A stretch of 64,000 nucleotides of DNA, taken from NCBI GenBank assembly GCA_903813345.2, contig CAIIXF020000007.1:24975564-25039563 (forward strand), in the 5' to 3' direction. Position numbers and translations under genes: made by a program. This document shows positions 45,948 through 60,900 of the stretch, piece after piece; positions within the stretch are counted from its first letter, which is position 1; each line of letters begins with the position of its first letter. The DNA is from Owenia fusiformis (Eukaryota; Annelida; Polychaeta; Sabellida; Oweniidae). Below the pieces are notes generated by a model. The model was not told the origin of the DNA. It saw only the letters and a list, made by a program, of their open reading frames with translations, and searched no databases.

Positions 45948-48900
45948 GTGATAACTACTAGACCTATTTTGAGATGAATTAATGAGAACAATGAGATGAA
46001 TTAACCTGGCGAGAGCTATCACATAAAAAGCTACTGTACCTGCTCTAAATAGTCTCAAAAATCACTCCACCATCTCTCGAAATTCTGCTTCTAACCAAAC
46101 TAACCAAATGTTATAGATAAGCACTTACCCTTCCAAGAATAAACCTCGTATTATTTATCAAACACTAGATGGCACTGTGCCGAGCCAGAAAAGCAGAAAG
46201 GCTATTTTATATAGGAAACCAAATTACGCTAATATCACTACTACGGACTATATTCTTCTTTTTTTCATTTGTAAAAAAACATATTATACCTTGATATAGT
46301 ACAATGTACTACAACATGGGATACACGGTTTATTGTCTAAAATCTTGCATCGAGACACATTAGATAGTACAGATCAAAGTACGATGGCCTATTGGACCAA
46401 CATCGACTGGCTACGTGTGTATTTCCATGTGTGAGCTAAGAGATTATATTGTGGATTATGAGTAGAGTGAAGAAAAGATGAAATCATCATCCTAGATTAT
46501 GATTGCAGATTGAATGATGCTTGATTATTATTTAAATCAACAATTTACTCTTTTCCGTCAGACTGAAATATTGTTGTGTTATGTAAAGTGATAATATTTG
46601 TAGATTCAATGATACTCGATCATTAAATCAACGATATGCTCTTTTCGGTAGATTGGAACATTATTTTGTAGATGAAATGATACCTGGTAATTAAAACATA
46701 TACGAGTTTCTAGCCAATCAACTTGACTTGAGATTACTAGATTCGACCATTGTGTAATCTAAATAAGTTCGAGTTCTGCTGGGTAATTATTTTAAAAAAA
46801 GTATTCATTTATTTGTAAAAATCATAACATAAATAATAGTAATTGTATAGATAATAGTAATTGTATGGAAGTTGATGCGAGTAATGTTATAGGTGACGAT
46901 ATTACATTATTTCTTCTGGGATTAATATCAACGGGTCTGTCGGCCATATTAAAAAAAATATCTGAAATCGTTTAAATCTAATTATTCGCTACATATAGCG
47001 GCAAATGGTCTAATTTTCAGAGGTCGTGAAACTGTGCTAGCAAAAAGCAACCGATATAGATGGAGATATAAACTCCCATTTAAAATTTAAATCTATTATA
47101 TTTATATAAAACCAATTTCAGGTTCCAGAGGTAGTTGAAAGAGAGAACAAGTATACATCTGATGAACCGAGCCATGAATTTGAGAACACACTTCAAGACC
47201 TTCAAAGGAGAGCCACTGATGGTTTAATGTACAACATTGAAACACCAGAAGAGCTCCACGCTTTATTTGAAATGGCTACATACCACAAGAAAGGCAAACG
47301 AGATATCTGGCCAGCGGTGGTATGTGCATAATTATTAGTTGTACTCTTGGATTTTTCATTTCTTCTTCTGATTTGGTAGTTTCCCTTGGCGCTTTTATGT
47401 ACATTGTACTAACTATTAGTTTTAGAAGTGTCATTTTCTTGCACTTCGTTTAACTATTAGATGTACTCTTAGAAGTGTCATTTTCTTATACTATTTTGCA
47501 GTTTCCATCTTGCACTCGTAAATACATAACTATAAGTTGTACTCTTTAAAAGTTTCATTTTCTCGATCTGCTTTTGAAGTTTCCCTTTGGCACTTGTGAA
47601 TATATAACTATAAGTTGTACTCTTAAAAGGTTCATTTTCTCGATCTGCTTTTGCAGTTTCCCTTTGGCACTCGTAAATACATAACTAAAAGTTGTACTCT
47701 TTAAAAGTTTCATTTTCTCGATCTGCTTTTGAAGTTTCCCTTAGGCACTTGTGAATATATAACTATAAGTTGTACTCTTAAAAGGTTCATTTTCTCGATC
47801 TGCTTTTGCAGTTTCCCTTTGGCACTCGTAAATACATAACTAAAAGTTGTACTCTTTAAAAGTTTCATTTTCTCGATCTGCTTTTGAAGTTTCCCTTTGG
47901 CACTTGTGAATACATAACTATTAGTTGTACTCTTAGAAGTGTCATTTTCTTATACTATTTTGCAGTTTCCCTCTTGCACTCGTAAATACATAACTATAAG
48001 TTGTACTCTTTAAAAGTTTCATTTTCTCGATCTGCTTTTGCAGTTTCCCTTTGGCACTTTTGAATATATAACTATTAGTAGTACTCTTTGAAGTTTCATT
48101 TTCGGGATCTGCTTTTGCAGTTTCCCTTTGGCACTTGTGAATACATGTAGTTGTAGTCTTAGGTGTTTAATTTTCTGGACCTACTTTTGCAGTTTCCCTT
48201 TGGCACTGTACACAACTATTATGATTTACGAGACTTGTTCATCATCTATGAACAATTCTCGAATATTTAGATTTTGAGGACACATTCGCATCTACATTGT
48301 CATATATGTGAAACAATTTTCTCCAACGCTTCACACAATGTGTCACGTTTGTCTCTTTTCATTGCTTGGTCGTAATAACTGCGCTTAGTTTGAGCAACTA
48401 CGGAATAAGTAACAAACATTATCAAACTTTCAAATTATATAATATTATTAGTTCTGGTCATTTACCTTTGTATTTTTAATGATTTTATTCGAATGATTCA
48501 TACTATGAATACTAATTTTTGTTATTGTTTCTCTTTGACAGTTAAAAAACAAAACTATGCCAGCTGGGTTTTTTAGAAACAAGGGAAAGGGCAAAGGAAA
48601 GGGAGGAAACAGGGGCAAAAGAAACATTTACACGTCTGTTGACAATCTCTGGACAAAAGTTAATGGATACGCATATGTTCCATGGAGATGGGGAGATTCC
48701 ACTCCGCCGAGTACGTGTTATTTACATTTGAATAAATTATGTATCTAGAAAACTAATTTTTAAAAAGAGCTAGAGAGTTTCAATTCAACTGTGTAAATTA
48801 ATGTTAACAGTATATGGATTTACACTTCAATGATATTTTACATCAATTAAAGCTGAAGCGGCACAAGCAGATGTAGCACTAGCCATGAAGTATGTCCACG

Positions 48901-51900
48901 ACCACTCGTGTATACGATTCATTGACTACACCCCAACTGTTCATACTGAATACAATCTACCCCATGAATCTTGGGCAAACTTTACATTATTTAAGGAAGG
49001 AAAAAGGTATGTATATACGAGCACTCATGTATACGATTCATTGACTACATCCCAACTGTTGAATATTGAATACAATCTACCTCATTAATCTGGGCAAACT
49101 TTGATTATTCAAGGATGGAAAGGGTATGTACACTAACACTCGTGTATACGATTCATTGACTACACCCCAACTGTTCATACTGAATACAATCTACCCCATG
49201 AATCTTGGGCAAACTTTACATTATTTAAGGAAGGAAAAAGGTATGTATATACGAGCACTCATGTATACGATTCATTGACTACATCCCAACTGTTCATATT
49301 GAATTCAATCTACCTCATTAATCTTGGGCAAACTTTACATTATTTAAGGAAGAAAAGGGTATGTACACGAGCACTCTTAACGGTCAAGTCAAGTAACTTA
49401 GTCAACATTCGATATTCGTATGTTCATCAATATTAACTAAGAATGGTGCCACAATAGAAGTAAACCTCTTTTTAATTAATTTTAAATAAACCTACCAGCA
49501 AACGTGTAAATGATAATTTTGATGTTCTGTTGTAACGACCCTTGATAGCAAGTTGCTTAAGCCTTTATAGCTCAATCGGTAGAGCATCAGTCTTTGGATT
49601 CAAGGGTCCTAGGTTCGATTCACACACAGGGCATTGCATTTAGCACACTTTCTTTCAATTTCTTTATCTGGCTTGTTACACTATGCTCGTTAGTTAGTCA
49701 TTCCCCTGGGGCGCCCTCGGGTCATTACACTGTTACATATTGGTGAAGCAATATTGGGGATATGGCCTTTTCTGAATTTCCACTGTGTCACTGTATACCC
49801 CTACTTCAAAAGATGTATGTTATTTGTCATTTTTCATTATGAATCAACCATAAATGTATTTCTTCTTGTTTACATACAGAATTAACTTTCTGTTTTCAAA
49901 TATTGAAAACAAATGCGTGTCAATTTACACTGTAATACCCCACATACTTATATTTCAAGGGTAGTTTTGAAGAATAATCAAGAAAATCCATGTTTTCAAA
50001 TGAATTCATCCTTATCAAAGAACGTAAATGAGGATATGCGGTTTGAAAAACTAACAACATGTTTTAAGTTCTTACAATTCTTGGTTAAAACAAATATTTC
50101 GAAAGTTGTGATTTCGAATGTAATATCCAACTCAATGAAATTTGTTGATATTTGTGAATTTTTTCTTTCGGAATGCACATTGCTGGATCACAGAACCTTG
50201 CCTTGTTCGAGATGCACGAAAAGTGTATTTGTTAATACTTGACGTCGTTCGGATATTTGGATGTGATTGACGTTTTCGTTAATCTCCAACCACTGTAACT
50301 TCCAACTTAATTTTTGAAAGCCAAATATGATAGTCACGAATTGATATTTAAGTCACACGTTGATGCATACATCATGTGTGTACATTAAGTGTCGAATACA
50401 TGCCAACTTACATTTATATAAATATCCACAGTTAACTCGAATCATCAATTCTCTAAACGGTTTATCATATAACCTGGTGAGTTTAATATTTCATTTTAAT
50501 TTTTTATAATTATGGTATCGGATTTGAGTATGATATTAGTCGAGGCTTAAACAAAGCAATAAAATTGCGTGAAACCTTTTGTGAAAATTCGAACGATTTT
50601 TCAAGAATCGTCCTTCAAAGTATTACCACAGTGCTCCCCGGGAGTGGAAATTTCGTCTTGTGTAATCAAAATAAAAGCGGGTGGTTTGAATTTTTGTTTG
50701 AGTTTATAGCTCAGCATCTATAAATTTAAAAACACGTCGCCTCATTGAGAGGTACGTGCAGATTTTGGCGATCTATCATTATAAAAGGCTAAATTTTGTG
50801 CAAAAACAGGAGTTGACACGCTTACATTTGGAATTGAAATTTCCTACATTAATTGTCGACTCATGTTTAAAAGTCAGAAAACAAGGTTGAACACAACACA
50901 ATGACCTAGTTACTGTCTATTTAGCATGAGATCACTACGGGGAATATTATTAATGACTTAAATCGTTAACGGTTAAGTTGTGTTCCAAGAAACTTATCAA
51001 TTTAGAAATGCAAAATGTTCAATTTTGTTTTTCAATTATAAAAATGGCACCCGTAGAGAACAACGTTTACAAAATTATTCAAAACTGAGATATTTACTTA
51101 TGTAACATTCGTTTGCATGTGTCAGGGAGTAAATAAGAAAAATATGCATTGATTCTATATCTTGTTCCAAAAGGAGTTTGTTAAGGAGCGGTATATCTTA
51201 ACGTACTTTTATCATTCCGAACTCAAATATTTCGAATACTTATTTCGAGAACGCTTTGTTGAGAATGGATTCGAGATGTACTCAAAATTAATACGTTAAA
51301 ATGTGTATTATCATCTTAATAACCACCTCACAAATTATTTTGGAAATCAAAGATGTACGATTTTTGAGATTTTTATTTTCGAATGTTGACTTAGTTACTC
51401 GACTTGACTGTTAAGCATGATTCATTGACTACACCCCAGGCCAACTGTTCATACTGAATACAATCTACCTTATGAATCATGGGCAAACGTTACATTACAT
51501 ATGGAGGGAAAAAGGTATATACACAGGGCCGTTAGATGGGGGGGGGGGGGTGCGGTTTTTTTTGAAAAATATTTTTTTTGTATTTTTTTTTCATTGACTG
51601 ATACACTTTGAAAGTACCCAGAAAGCACCAAATAGCATCTAAAATTGTAAAATTTTCTAGGGGTATTGGCCACCCCTCACACCACCCACAAAACAATGGA
51701 AAAGTTCTTTTATTTTAGAGTTTTGTCTCAGACACTTTTAAAGTGCCCAGATATCATCAAATAGCTCCTTGATATAGTAAGTTTTTCTGGGGGACTTACT
51801 CCCCCTCTTGCATCTTGCACTTGCATACCCCCACCTCTGTCAACCCCCCCCCTTGACTTGACCCCCCCCCAAAAAAAAATTGTGATTTTCTTAAATTCTC

Positions 51901-54900
51901 ATAGACTCATACACTTTGAAAGTGCCCAGAAAGGACCAAATAGCGTCGTAAAATTGTAAAATTTCTAGGGAAGTGGGCCACCCCTCACACCCCAAACAAA
52001 ACAATGGAAAAGTTCTGAATTTGTTTTATGTATTGTCTCAGACACTTTTAAATTGCCCAGACATCATCAAATAGCTCCTTGATAAAGTTAATGATTCTGG
52101 AAGACTAACACTTACTCGCCCTCTGGCATCCCCACTCCACCTCCCCCTCTGGCAGCCCCCCTCCCTTAACACCTCCCCCCCAAAAAAAAACAAATTGAGA
52201 TTTTTCAAAAAAATTTTATTGACTCATACCCTTTGAAAGTGCCCAGAAAGCACCAAATAGCACCTTAAAATTGTAAAATTTTCTTGGGAAATAGGCACTT
52301 TTAGGCACAGACACTTTAAAAGTGCCCAAACTTCATCGAATAGCACCTTGATATTGTAAATTTTGATATGGGAGACAAACACTTGCTCCCCCTCTGGCAC
52401 CACCTCCCCCTCTGTCTACCCCTCCCCCCTTTGACACCCCCAAAATTTGAAAAAAATTGTGATTGTTTTTCAATGTTTTTATTGACTAATACACTTTAAA
52501 AGTGCCCAGAAGCACCAAATATCATCTTTAAATTGTAAAATTTTCTAGGAGAGTTAGCCACCCCTCACATCCCCCACAAAACAAAAGAAAATATTCTGAA
52601 TTTCATGTATTGTCTCAGACATTTTTTAAGTGCCCAGACATCATCAAATAGCACCTTGATATGGTCAATGTTTCTGGGGGACAACCCCTTGCTCCCCTAC
52701 TGGCACCCCACCCAACTTCACCCTCTCATCCTCTTTGACACCCCCAAAAGAATTTGAAAAAATTCACATTTTTCTTATTGACTCATAACGCACAGGCGTA
52801 CCAGATGGTTGCAAATTCGCTCAAAATACAACCAAATTTCAAAATTTTCCTGGGGGAGAACCCCCAGACCCCCCTGATTGCTAGGTTTTTTATTCACTCA
52901 ACTCTTATTCCCGTTGTGGTGGCGTACTACTTAGAAACTTACACTTTGAAGGTGCCCAGAAAGCACCAAATAGCATCTCAAAACTGTAAAATTTTCTAGG
53001 GGAGTGGACCACTCCTCACACCCCCCACAAAACAATTGGAACATTTGGAAGTTGCATTTGTTAATTCCAAATCAATATAGGGAGTAACTGACCCCCCCCC
53101 CCCTCTGTCTTACGCGATTTGATTTACGCGGCAAAAAAATGACAATTTTATATTCCCTTTAGTAAGCTAAAAACCGCACCCCCCTTGGAGAAAAGTGTCT
53201 TACGGGCCTGATACAGGAGCTAGCACTCCTGTATACGATTCATTGACTACACCCCAACTGTTCATACTGAATACAATCTACCTCATGAAACTTTACATTA
53301 TTCAAAGAAGGAAGTAGGTATGTACACGAGCAATCATGTAGACGATTCATTGACTACACCCCAACTGTTCATACTAAATACAATCTACCTCATTCATCTG
53401 GGGAAACTTAACATTATTCAAGGAAGGAAAAAGGTATGTATATACGAGCACTCATGTATACGATTCATTGACTACATCCCAACTGTTCATATTGAATACA
53501 ATCTACCTCATTAATCTGGGCAAACTTTGATTATTCAAGGTTGGAAAGGGTATGTACACTAACACTCCTGTATACGATTCATTGACTATATCCCATCTGT
53601 TCATACTGACTACAATCTAATCCTTGAATCTTGCGCAAACTTTACACCATTTAACGTTAGGAAGCAAATGGTCAGTATTCAAAATTCTTCGATGTTAAAC
53701 CTGTCATAATGGCAGCTTTGCGATCTGAAGTTTAAAGGCACCATATACTGATATAAAGTTTTAACCACGTTGGCCTATATTATAGCCTTACATCATTTGA
53801 AACGGAATGCTATAAAGGCTCCCTCTATCCTTTGACAATTTTGCTACTTTAACCTTGAAGTGGATCGATTGACATTTGACACGCATTGACGTGACTTAAA
53901 ATATGTATACATGAAAAAGTTTACTTATAAATCGTTATTAGTGAATAGATGCAAAACATATGGAATATGTTCTAAGGTCTTCTATTTTTGAACTGATATC
54001 CTTCTATAAGGTGTGAGATCTTTTTAAAAAGGCGCAAAGTGCCATAAGTTAAGGAATAGATGCCTATACGACCTGTAAATTATATTTAATATTAAATAGA
54101 TGACGTTATCATCACTAAACGTATGTTATGATAAATGTAAAAAATAATCAAAATAATATGTATTGATTTGGAGATTATCCTATGAGATAGCTAACTCATA
54201 ATGATTCGTAACTCATGAAATAAATAGCAACGACATACATACATTTAAATTGACTTTTAAACAATGGTGACGGTGCACCTTTTTAAATAGATTTCACTGC
54301 GTATCAGTTCAAAAAATCCTAGAATACTTACAGATTTCACCATGCCGTACATGCCTATTCATTTTGGCAATTTAAACTCTCTCGTGAAAAATTTGCACAA
54401 AAAAGCAAATTTGTTGAATTTTCTAACGGAAATCGCCCCTCCCCTACATTTATTTTGTCCGTTTACGGTCGCGATTCTAGCAATAGAATGAAACATCTTT
54501 GAGAGTACAATCAGATATAAGAAACACCAAACCTGAATACCCCCAAACTATGATCGTACCCCCTCTGCCACCATTTAGAAGCCATTATAACAATCCAAAA
54601 TCGAAAGACCACGGGACACATTACTCATAGTGCGGATGTTCTTTTTAATATAAAGTGAACCTATTATGCTAGCTTTTTTAGCAATTGGTCACTTATCTTA
54701 GTAACTATTTAGCTGTGATGTAATGGAATAAAACAGATTATAAAACAATAAGTGCAGATCAATATTGAAATGTACCATAGGTTTGTGATTTTTAGATTGT
54801 GTTGTGATTTCTGTATTGAATTTTTCTATGGAGGGTCATTATACTATAAGTTATTGAATGATTTGAAGTGCAATACAGGTTATATTCTGCTCGAGAAATT

Positions 54901-57900
54901 CCGAATTGGAACGAGACGAAGACGAGTGCCAAGACAGAATATCGAGACAGAATATATCCAGTATTGCACTTCAAACCATTCAATAACGTTTTTATCGTGT
55001 GATCCTCTGTATTGCTACTGAGATCGTCCCCTCCGTACCAATATTTTCTGTATTGCGACGGAGATGATCAACGGGAACAATAATCTCAGTAGTAATACAG
55101 ATTGGTACAGCGCAAGAACTGACCAATCAGAGGGATTCATTTCATCATACGATAAAATGATTCTTCGAACAATGTTTCCTAATTGTAAAAGGGTTGGTGG
55201 TCCTATCAAATTTTGGTCCTACTCTCTATTGATTTATATGGTGACCTAATTACAATTATTTTCCTTATTATTTATACACAGTCAGGGCCAGTAAGGGCCA
55301 TAAGGAAAGGGGACCATGATCCCCAGGGGACCATAATTTCTTTTACACCGGTTGTCAATTTCAATACTCTTTTAATGTTTTAACCTTTTGATGTTTTCCA
55401 CGTTGATAGTGTAATACTAAGTTCATTTGAACGAACACCTTGTACATCATTGCAGCTGTTGTTGGTCTTATGTCGGACGCCTTACAGAGGGTGGTCAAGA
55501 TATTTATCCCACATCACAAAAAGTAAGTATGTGCACAATGTAGATATCTCTTTCCATAGAGACAATGGTATCAGTTCCCGTTACCGCGAATCAAACAATA
55601 TAATATCTGTGAAATATTGCATTCTTGAAAAGATAAGTGCTTTGTATGCAATCGTCGATAATGAAATGACGATCATCTTTATTTTCAGGACCATGCGATT
55701 AGTTTGGCTCTTCATGAATTCGGACACCTGTTTGGAATGTCTCATGAACAAAGGCGACCTGACTATGATCAAAGAATCCAATACCAGTTAACAAATGTTG
55801 ATGGTATGCACTCCTTTGTTCAATATTTTTGCGAAATATTAATTCTTCCACATCTGTATTGCTTGAGTTGGTCTGTTATTCAATAATTCAACACATTTGT
55901 TAAATTGATTAACCTTGTTGAATTTTCATTGTATAACATTAAATATTTAATTCAATAATATATGAACTTGAATTTAAAAAATGATTAATAAAATCATACT
56001 AATTTGATAGTTTAATCATTTTACTTTGACAACTATTTATACAGTCGTATGCATGATATTATATTGTTTGACGTTACAGATGAAGAAAAGAAATCTGAGT
56101 TCAAAGTTAAGGATAACACTGATAGTTTTCACGAACATGACATAAGCTCACGAATGCATTATAGTAGATATGTAAGACTCAACTTTCATATTTATTTTCA
56201 TTTCGAGAGTTTGAATCTTGCATAAACTGTACAATTGTTACTTTTTATCTGAACTCGTCGATCCAAATTTGTTTTAGCCAATGGTCTTTCAAACATTAGA
56301 AATGAATTTTTTCAACGGACAGCTTGTGGCTCTTGGAAAATAAAAATGATAATTTTGAATACATTTTCATGTAAAATACGCAAGGGTCAATAAATTATAT
56401 AAATATGATATTCTAGTATGCATCCAAGAATGATCGCCAGACTATGGAGGCCTTGGACAGACAATGGCAGTATTTATGGTGGTCCAAAAGGGAACATTAT
56501 GGGTTCTATGACCTTGAAGATCTAACTAAGGCCTATGAATGTGATGGTATGCGATTTAAAGTAATTTACCGTAAAAATGATCATATTATATAACGCAAAT
56601 AAAATATCACATTTAAGATATTTTCAGAAAATTATTATTAAATGACGCATTAAATTTTAACTACTGTACTTCTACTGAATTTTGGCGGCTGTTTTAATTT
56701 GAAGCAATTCCCGGGTATTAGTACTGCGCGAAATTTACCACATTTTCCGGTTGAAAATATTTTCTTTCAAAATTAGTTCAGATTCGTCACTTTTGTACAA
56801 TAACGACAATATGTCCATTCCGAAATACTTGAAAAGAACCGATGCCAATTAACTAGTCAAAAGAAAGTCAACGGATAGCATCAAGGATATAATTTGGGCT
56901 AATAAGTGCATCGTTTGAAGTTCGCCAGGTTTTTCAATACAAATAATATTGCAAATCCCCCAAAGGATTGGTATCGATATGGTGAACTGAATTCAACAAT
57001 GTTTTTCTCGTGTAAAAAGCAAGGTTCTTGATGCTATAATATTGATTGATTGAAAACAATTTAATGCGAAAATTATTTATATATATTCTATATAACAAAA
57101 TAGCATATACAACATTTTCTTAGATCTCTCAATATTATAGTTATACAAAAGAAAGTTCTTTTGATTATACGAAAAGTATTCAAAAAATTAAAGCTAAAAC
57201 ACCGAGAAATGCGAGTTCGAAAAGTTACCATATCTATACCAATCCTTTATAACTATTGCAAGTCCGCAAGATTAAGTACGTAGCCGCCAAATGTTCAAAA
57301 CAGGTAATCCGCCAAATTAAGTGGAAGTACAGTATTTGAATATGCTTATAACTGATTGTTTTAGACATTTTTGAAGTTTACGTAATATATTTTGTTACTT
57401 TCAAATGTCTAAATGTCTCACCACTATTACACTACTACACCATCACTATAATGCAAACTTTGATGAAAACAATTGGTGCATATTTAACAAAATACCAGCA
57501 CCAGTCCTGTTACTTTTGGAACACCCTGTATGAAACGTGCCATTCTTTTACATTTTTTCAACAATTATTTTTCGTCGCGGAAGTTTTAAATCCTCAAAAC
57601 AGGCTTATTGCAAGCTTATCATATAAACAAAGTAAATGCTGTATCTGATATTATGTTGTTGTCTTGGAAGAAAAGACTCCGGGGCAGTGATCCTGTTTTA
57701 AATATTTATGTTTTCTCGTTCTTATGAGTTTATTGTTTAAAGACGGTTGTTCTGCGGCCCAGAAGGCAACGGGTTGTGCGAATGGTGGTTACCTTGGTTG
57801 GGTAGACGATTCTTGCAAGTGTATTTGTGTACCTGGCCTGGCAGGCGCTACGTGTGAGGAGTTTGATGATCCAGGTATGTATCTAATAGACAGACACGTT

Positions 57901-60900
57901 GCGTTAGATACGCAATCAATGCAATATGCTATCTAAAAGCCAAAGAATAAACAAAATCAAAAGGTGGAACGTATGATGATATTTTATATTAATTCAACTA
58001 CACTACATTTTCATTAACATAGTTTATCTTAGAAATAATTGCAGCATGCAGTTAATAAACAATTCTTATATAATTGGTATTACAAGCGTTAGTATTTAAT
58101 TCATTTGATACTATGAACACAGGATCGGCGGCCCCTATAGATTGGCCAACGGGTCAGTTCGGACTTTTAAAAACTAAAGACGGGTGCCCAGATGGTTATA
58201 CTTTTTCTGATGGGTGGAGATTACACTATGGAGAGGGATGGCATTGGATGGATAGTGAGGGGTACGAAATTCATGCCGCCAATGGAAGCTTTGACTCAAC
58301 AAAGGATTGGATTAAAGATCAGTTCTGTATGAAAACAGACTCCTCTGGCAGTTACGATTGGCCCGCAGGCTCGTATTGTATCTTCAAGAAAAGTTCATGT
58401 CCATCTGGTATGAATCTAGTTTATGATATTGGGGTTTGTTTTCCTTTCAATTGCCACTGATGGTGCTGTTAGAGGTTTTGATTTTGGGTTTTAACGAGGG
58501 AATCTCAAACATCTTGTCTAATGTTAAGGAAATATCGGATACTGCTATTTAAGTTTAAAGAACTACAAGCATCCCCTATCCCAAAAATAGCGTAGAAATA
58601 TGAAACAAATATACAAGGTATCAAATAAGTGCCGTCCCCTGTTACAGCTAAAACCTTAATTGGTGGTACCTAGTGTGATTATGATAAACCATCGGAAAGA
58701 TCATCCAAAGTTAACTCTCAAGTAATTCGGATAAAATTTACCTATATTTTCATGATGTCCTTAATAATTAGTGTCAAATTGAGAACGATATGACCTCAGC
58801 GATATGTCATAAAGTTATATTGTCATATTGAGCTTATTTGACTTTTTAATGCCTGATTCTTAAAATCCTGACAAATTGCCATGTTTCTAGATCCCCTCTA
58901 TTAATACAATGTAGCAATTTGTGACATTGATTGACACATATTAGATATATGCCACGAACTTTTCCAATGATATTTCACACTTGGTACCATTTATTTTGAT
59001 TTTTGGTTGTGTGTGGGGGGCAGAAATCATTTGACACCCTGTGTACTGACACCCTGTGTACAGGTGACACCGAAGTAAGATCAAATGTATTGATATTTCA
59101 TTTCTTTTGAATCAGTCTTCTTGAATCTTGGTAAAGATGTATCTCCGAACATTATTGAGTGACGAGTGTAATGTAATTAAAAATGACACTATTGTTGATA
59201 ATTGCAGGATTCACGGAGGGCTCCAAAACAATTGCCGACGATGACATTGACAATAACAACGCATATGGTGGCGTCCTACCTGATGGAACATATAACTCGG
59301 TATTTTTTTTATTGTTGACATTATATTTCCAGCCATGTTGAAACGAGGACATCATGTCTTCGTTTCCAGTTGATCCCCAGTGAATATTCTTCAAGTACAT
59401 TCTCATGATGTCCATGTGACCCAAAAAACAAGACCAACAATTTTGTCAAACAAGATTTCAAATCATAGTTGAGAGTTTGATATGTAACATTTTCAAAGGG
59501 CTAGGAGTTAGTGCAGAATTAATTTTAGGGATTTTTATGCATTTTGGTTACATAAAAAAGATCAATAATATGAAACGTTTTGTTGACTATTAGAGCACAT
59601 CATAAGTCATCAGTAAGTATTTTTATCAATGTTAAAATTGTTCTATAATTTATCTGTTTAGTTTACAATTTTTCTTTAAAAATTGGAGATATGGGAGTCT
59701 ATATCTTTCGAACATCAAGGAGCCATGGATCATTGGTTATCAAAGCCTTTTCTATTCATTTGTTTAGTTACGGTAACACTAACTAAGCTTTTGTAATTTA
59801 CAATTTTCAAAAATCTGCAAATATTGAAAATCATAAAATCGGAAAATGCTAATATTGGTAATTAGTCTCCATTCAATCGAACAAAGGGCCATCTAAATGC
59901 TATATCTAAGTAGATAATTACGTATATCAAATCAAGAATGACGCTTTATTTTTTAGGGGCATTAGTACAAATAAAATCCTATTATATATTATATTATATG
60001 TAATATGAAACAGATATTCTCCATATTTTATATTTATTATGTATTTCTTGTTTACCTCATCTCAGGCTAACCCAAGAGAAACAGGATATGACTTTCTCGT
60101 AGAAATTGTTAAAATAATTAGGCATGTTTTTTATTTAGATTACAAAATACAAATTCTGCTGTCGGGAAGATCCTTTTGACTCGCGAGAAGATTGGCCAAT
60201 TGTTTTACCAAATAGGTCTCCGATTTACCTTTTTAAGAAGGAGAGCAAATGTCAAGCAATCAAGGGTATGTACAATGTATAATAAATGCCAAGCGATCAA
60301 GGGTATAATACGAAAAGCCCGTAAAACGGACAAAATGAGTAGATTGAGGATTTAACGATTTTATTAAGAAATTCTACATTTAAAGGTGACTCTATGTACA
60401 AACTAGTTTCACAGGGTTATGGTCGGCGATGGTAAAGCAGCCCTAAATTGTTTACGGTCGCCGTAGTTCTTTCTCGATTTTAGAGCATCTAGAGTCACCG
60501 TTGGGCAAATGTGACATAAATAAAATTAGACATAAATAAAACTAAATTATTCTTAGGAATGAATGTAGCATCTGACTGGCTGTCATTTGATGAGAAGGAT
60601 GAACCAAATGAGCAGGCTGAGGATGGCATGGCACCATATGACCCGTATTGGTGGGGAAGATCAGCATTTCAATTATGCTACTACACACCAATAACATATG
60701 GTAATCAATTGGTAACTTCATAAGATTTTAATAAAAGATGACAACACGCATTCTGATACTCATATAGCATCTTTCTGTTTCACCTGAAACAAGGGCTGAG
60801 AAGAACTGAGATGTCATGGTTTATCATGATGACAACACGTGATATTTTAAAATAGAAGTATGCATGGACAAGTAGGATAGCTTCATAACTAGACTCCAAT

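Larger units (their letters stand above)
48885..53660. repeat. Dispersed tandem array of copies of the 3' part of astacin exon 4
   Basis: About nine copies of a ~120-bp unit (tatacgattcattgactaca through aaggtatgta): the real exon, then near 49016, 49133, 49255, 51418, 53222, 53330, 53445 and 53560. Each retains the exon end and a GT donor but lacks the exon start and acceptor, and most have stops or shifts. Array units are split by two mobile elements (49376-51416, 51524-53210). Confidence 0.88.

Noticed and set aside
49562-49635. Functional tRNA gene
   Set aside because: The D-arm and T-loop look right but the anticodon and T stems do not pair, so it is listed as a decayed tRNA-like sequence.
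49913-50242. 109-codon plus-strand frame
   Set aside because: It is inside a transposon with inverted ends; no motif was recognised and composition is like the surrounding AT-rich DNA.
55450-55791. 113-codon continuous frame through astacin exons 5 and 6
   Set aside because: It is in another frame and crosses a GT-AG intron; the spliced reading gives clear astacin motifs instead.
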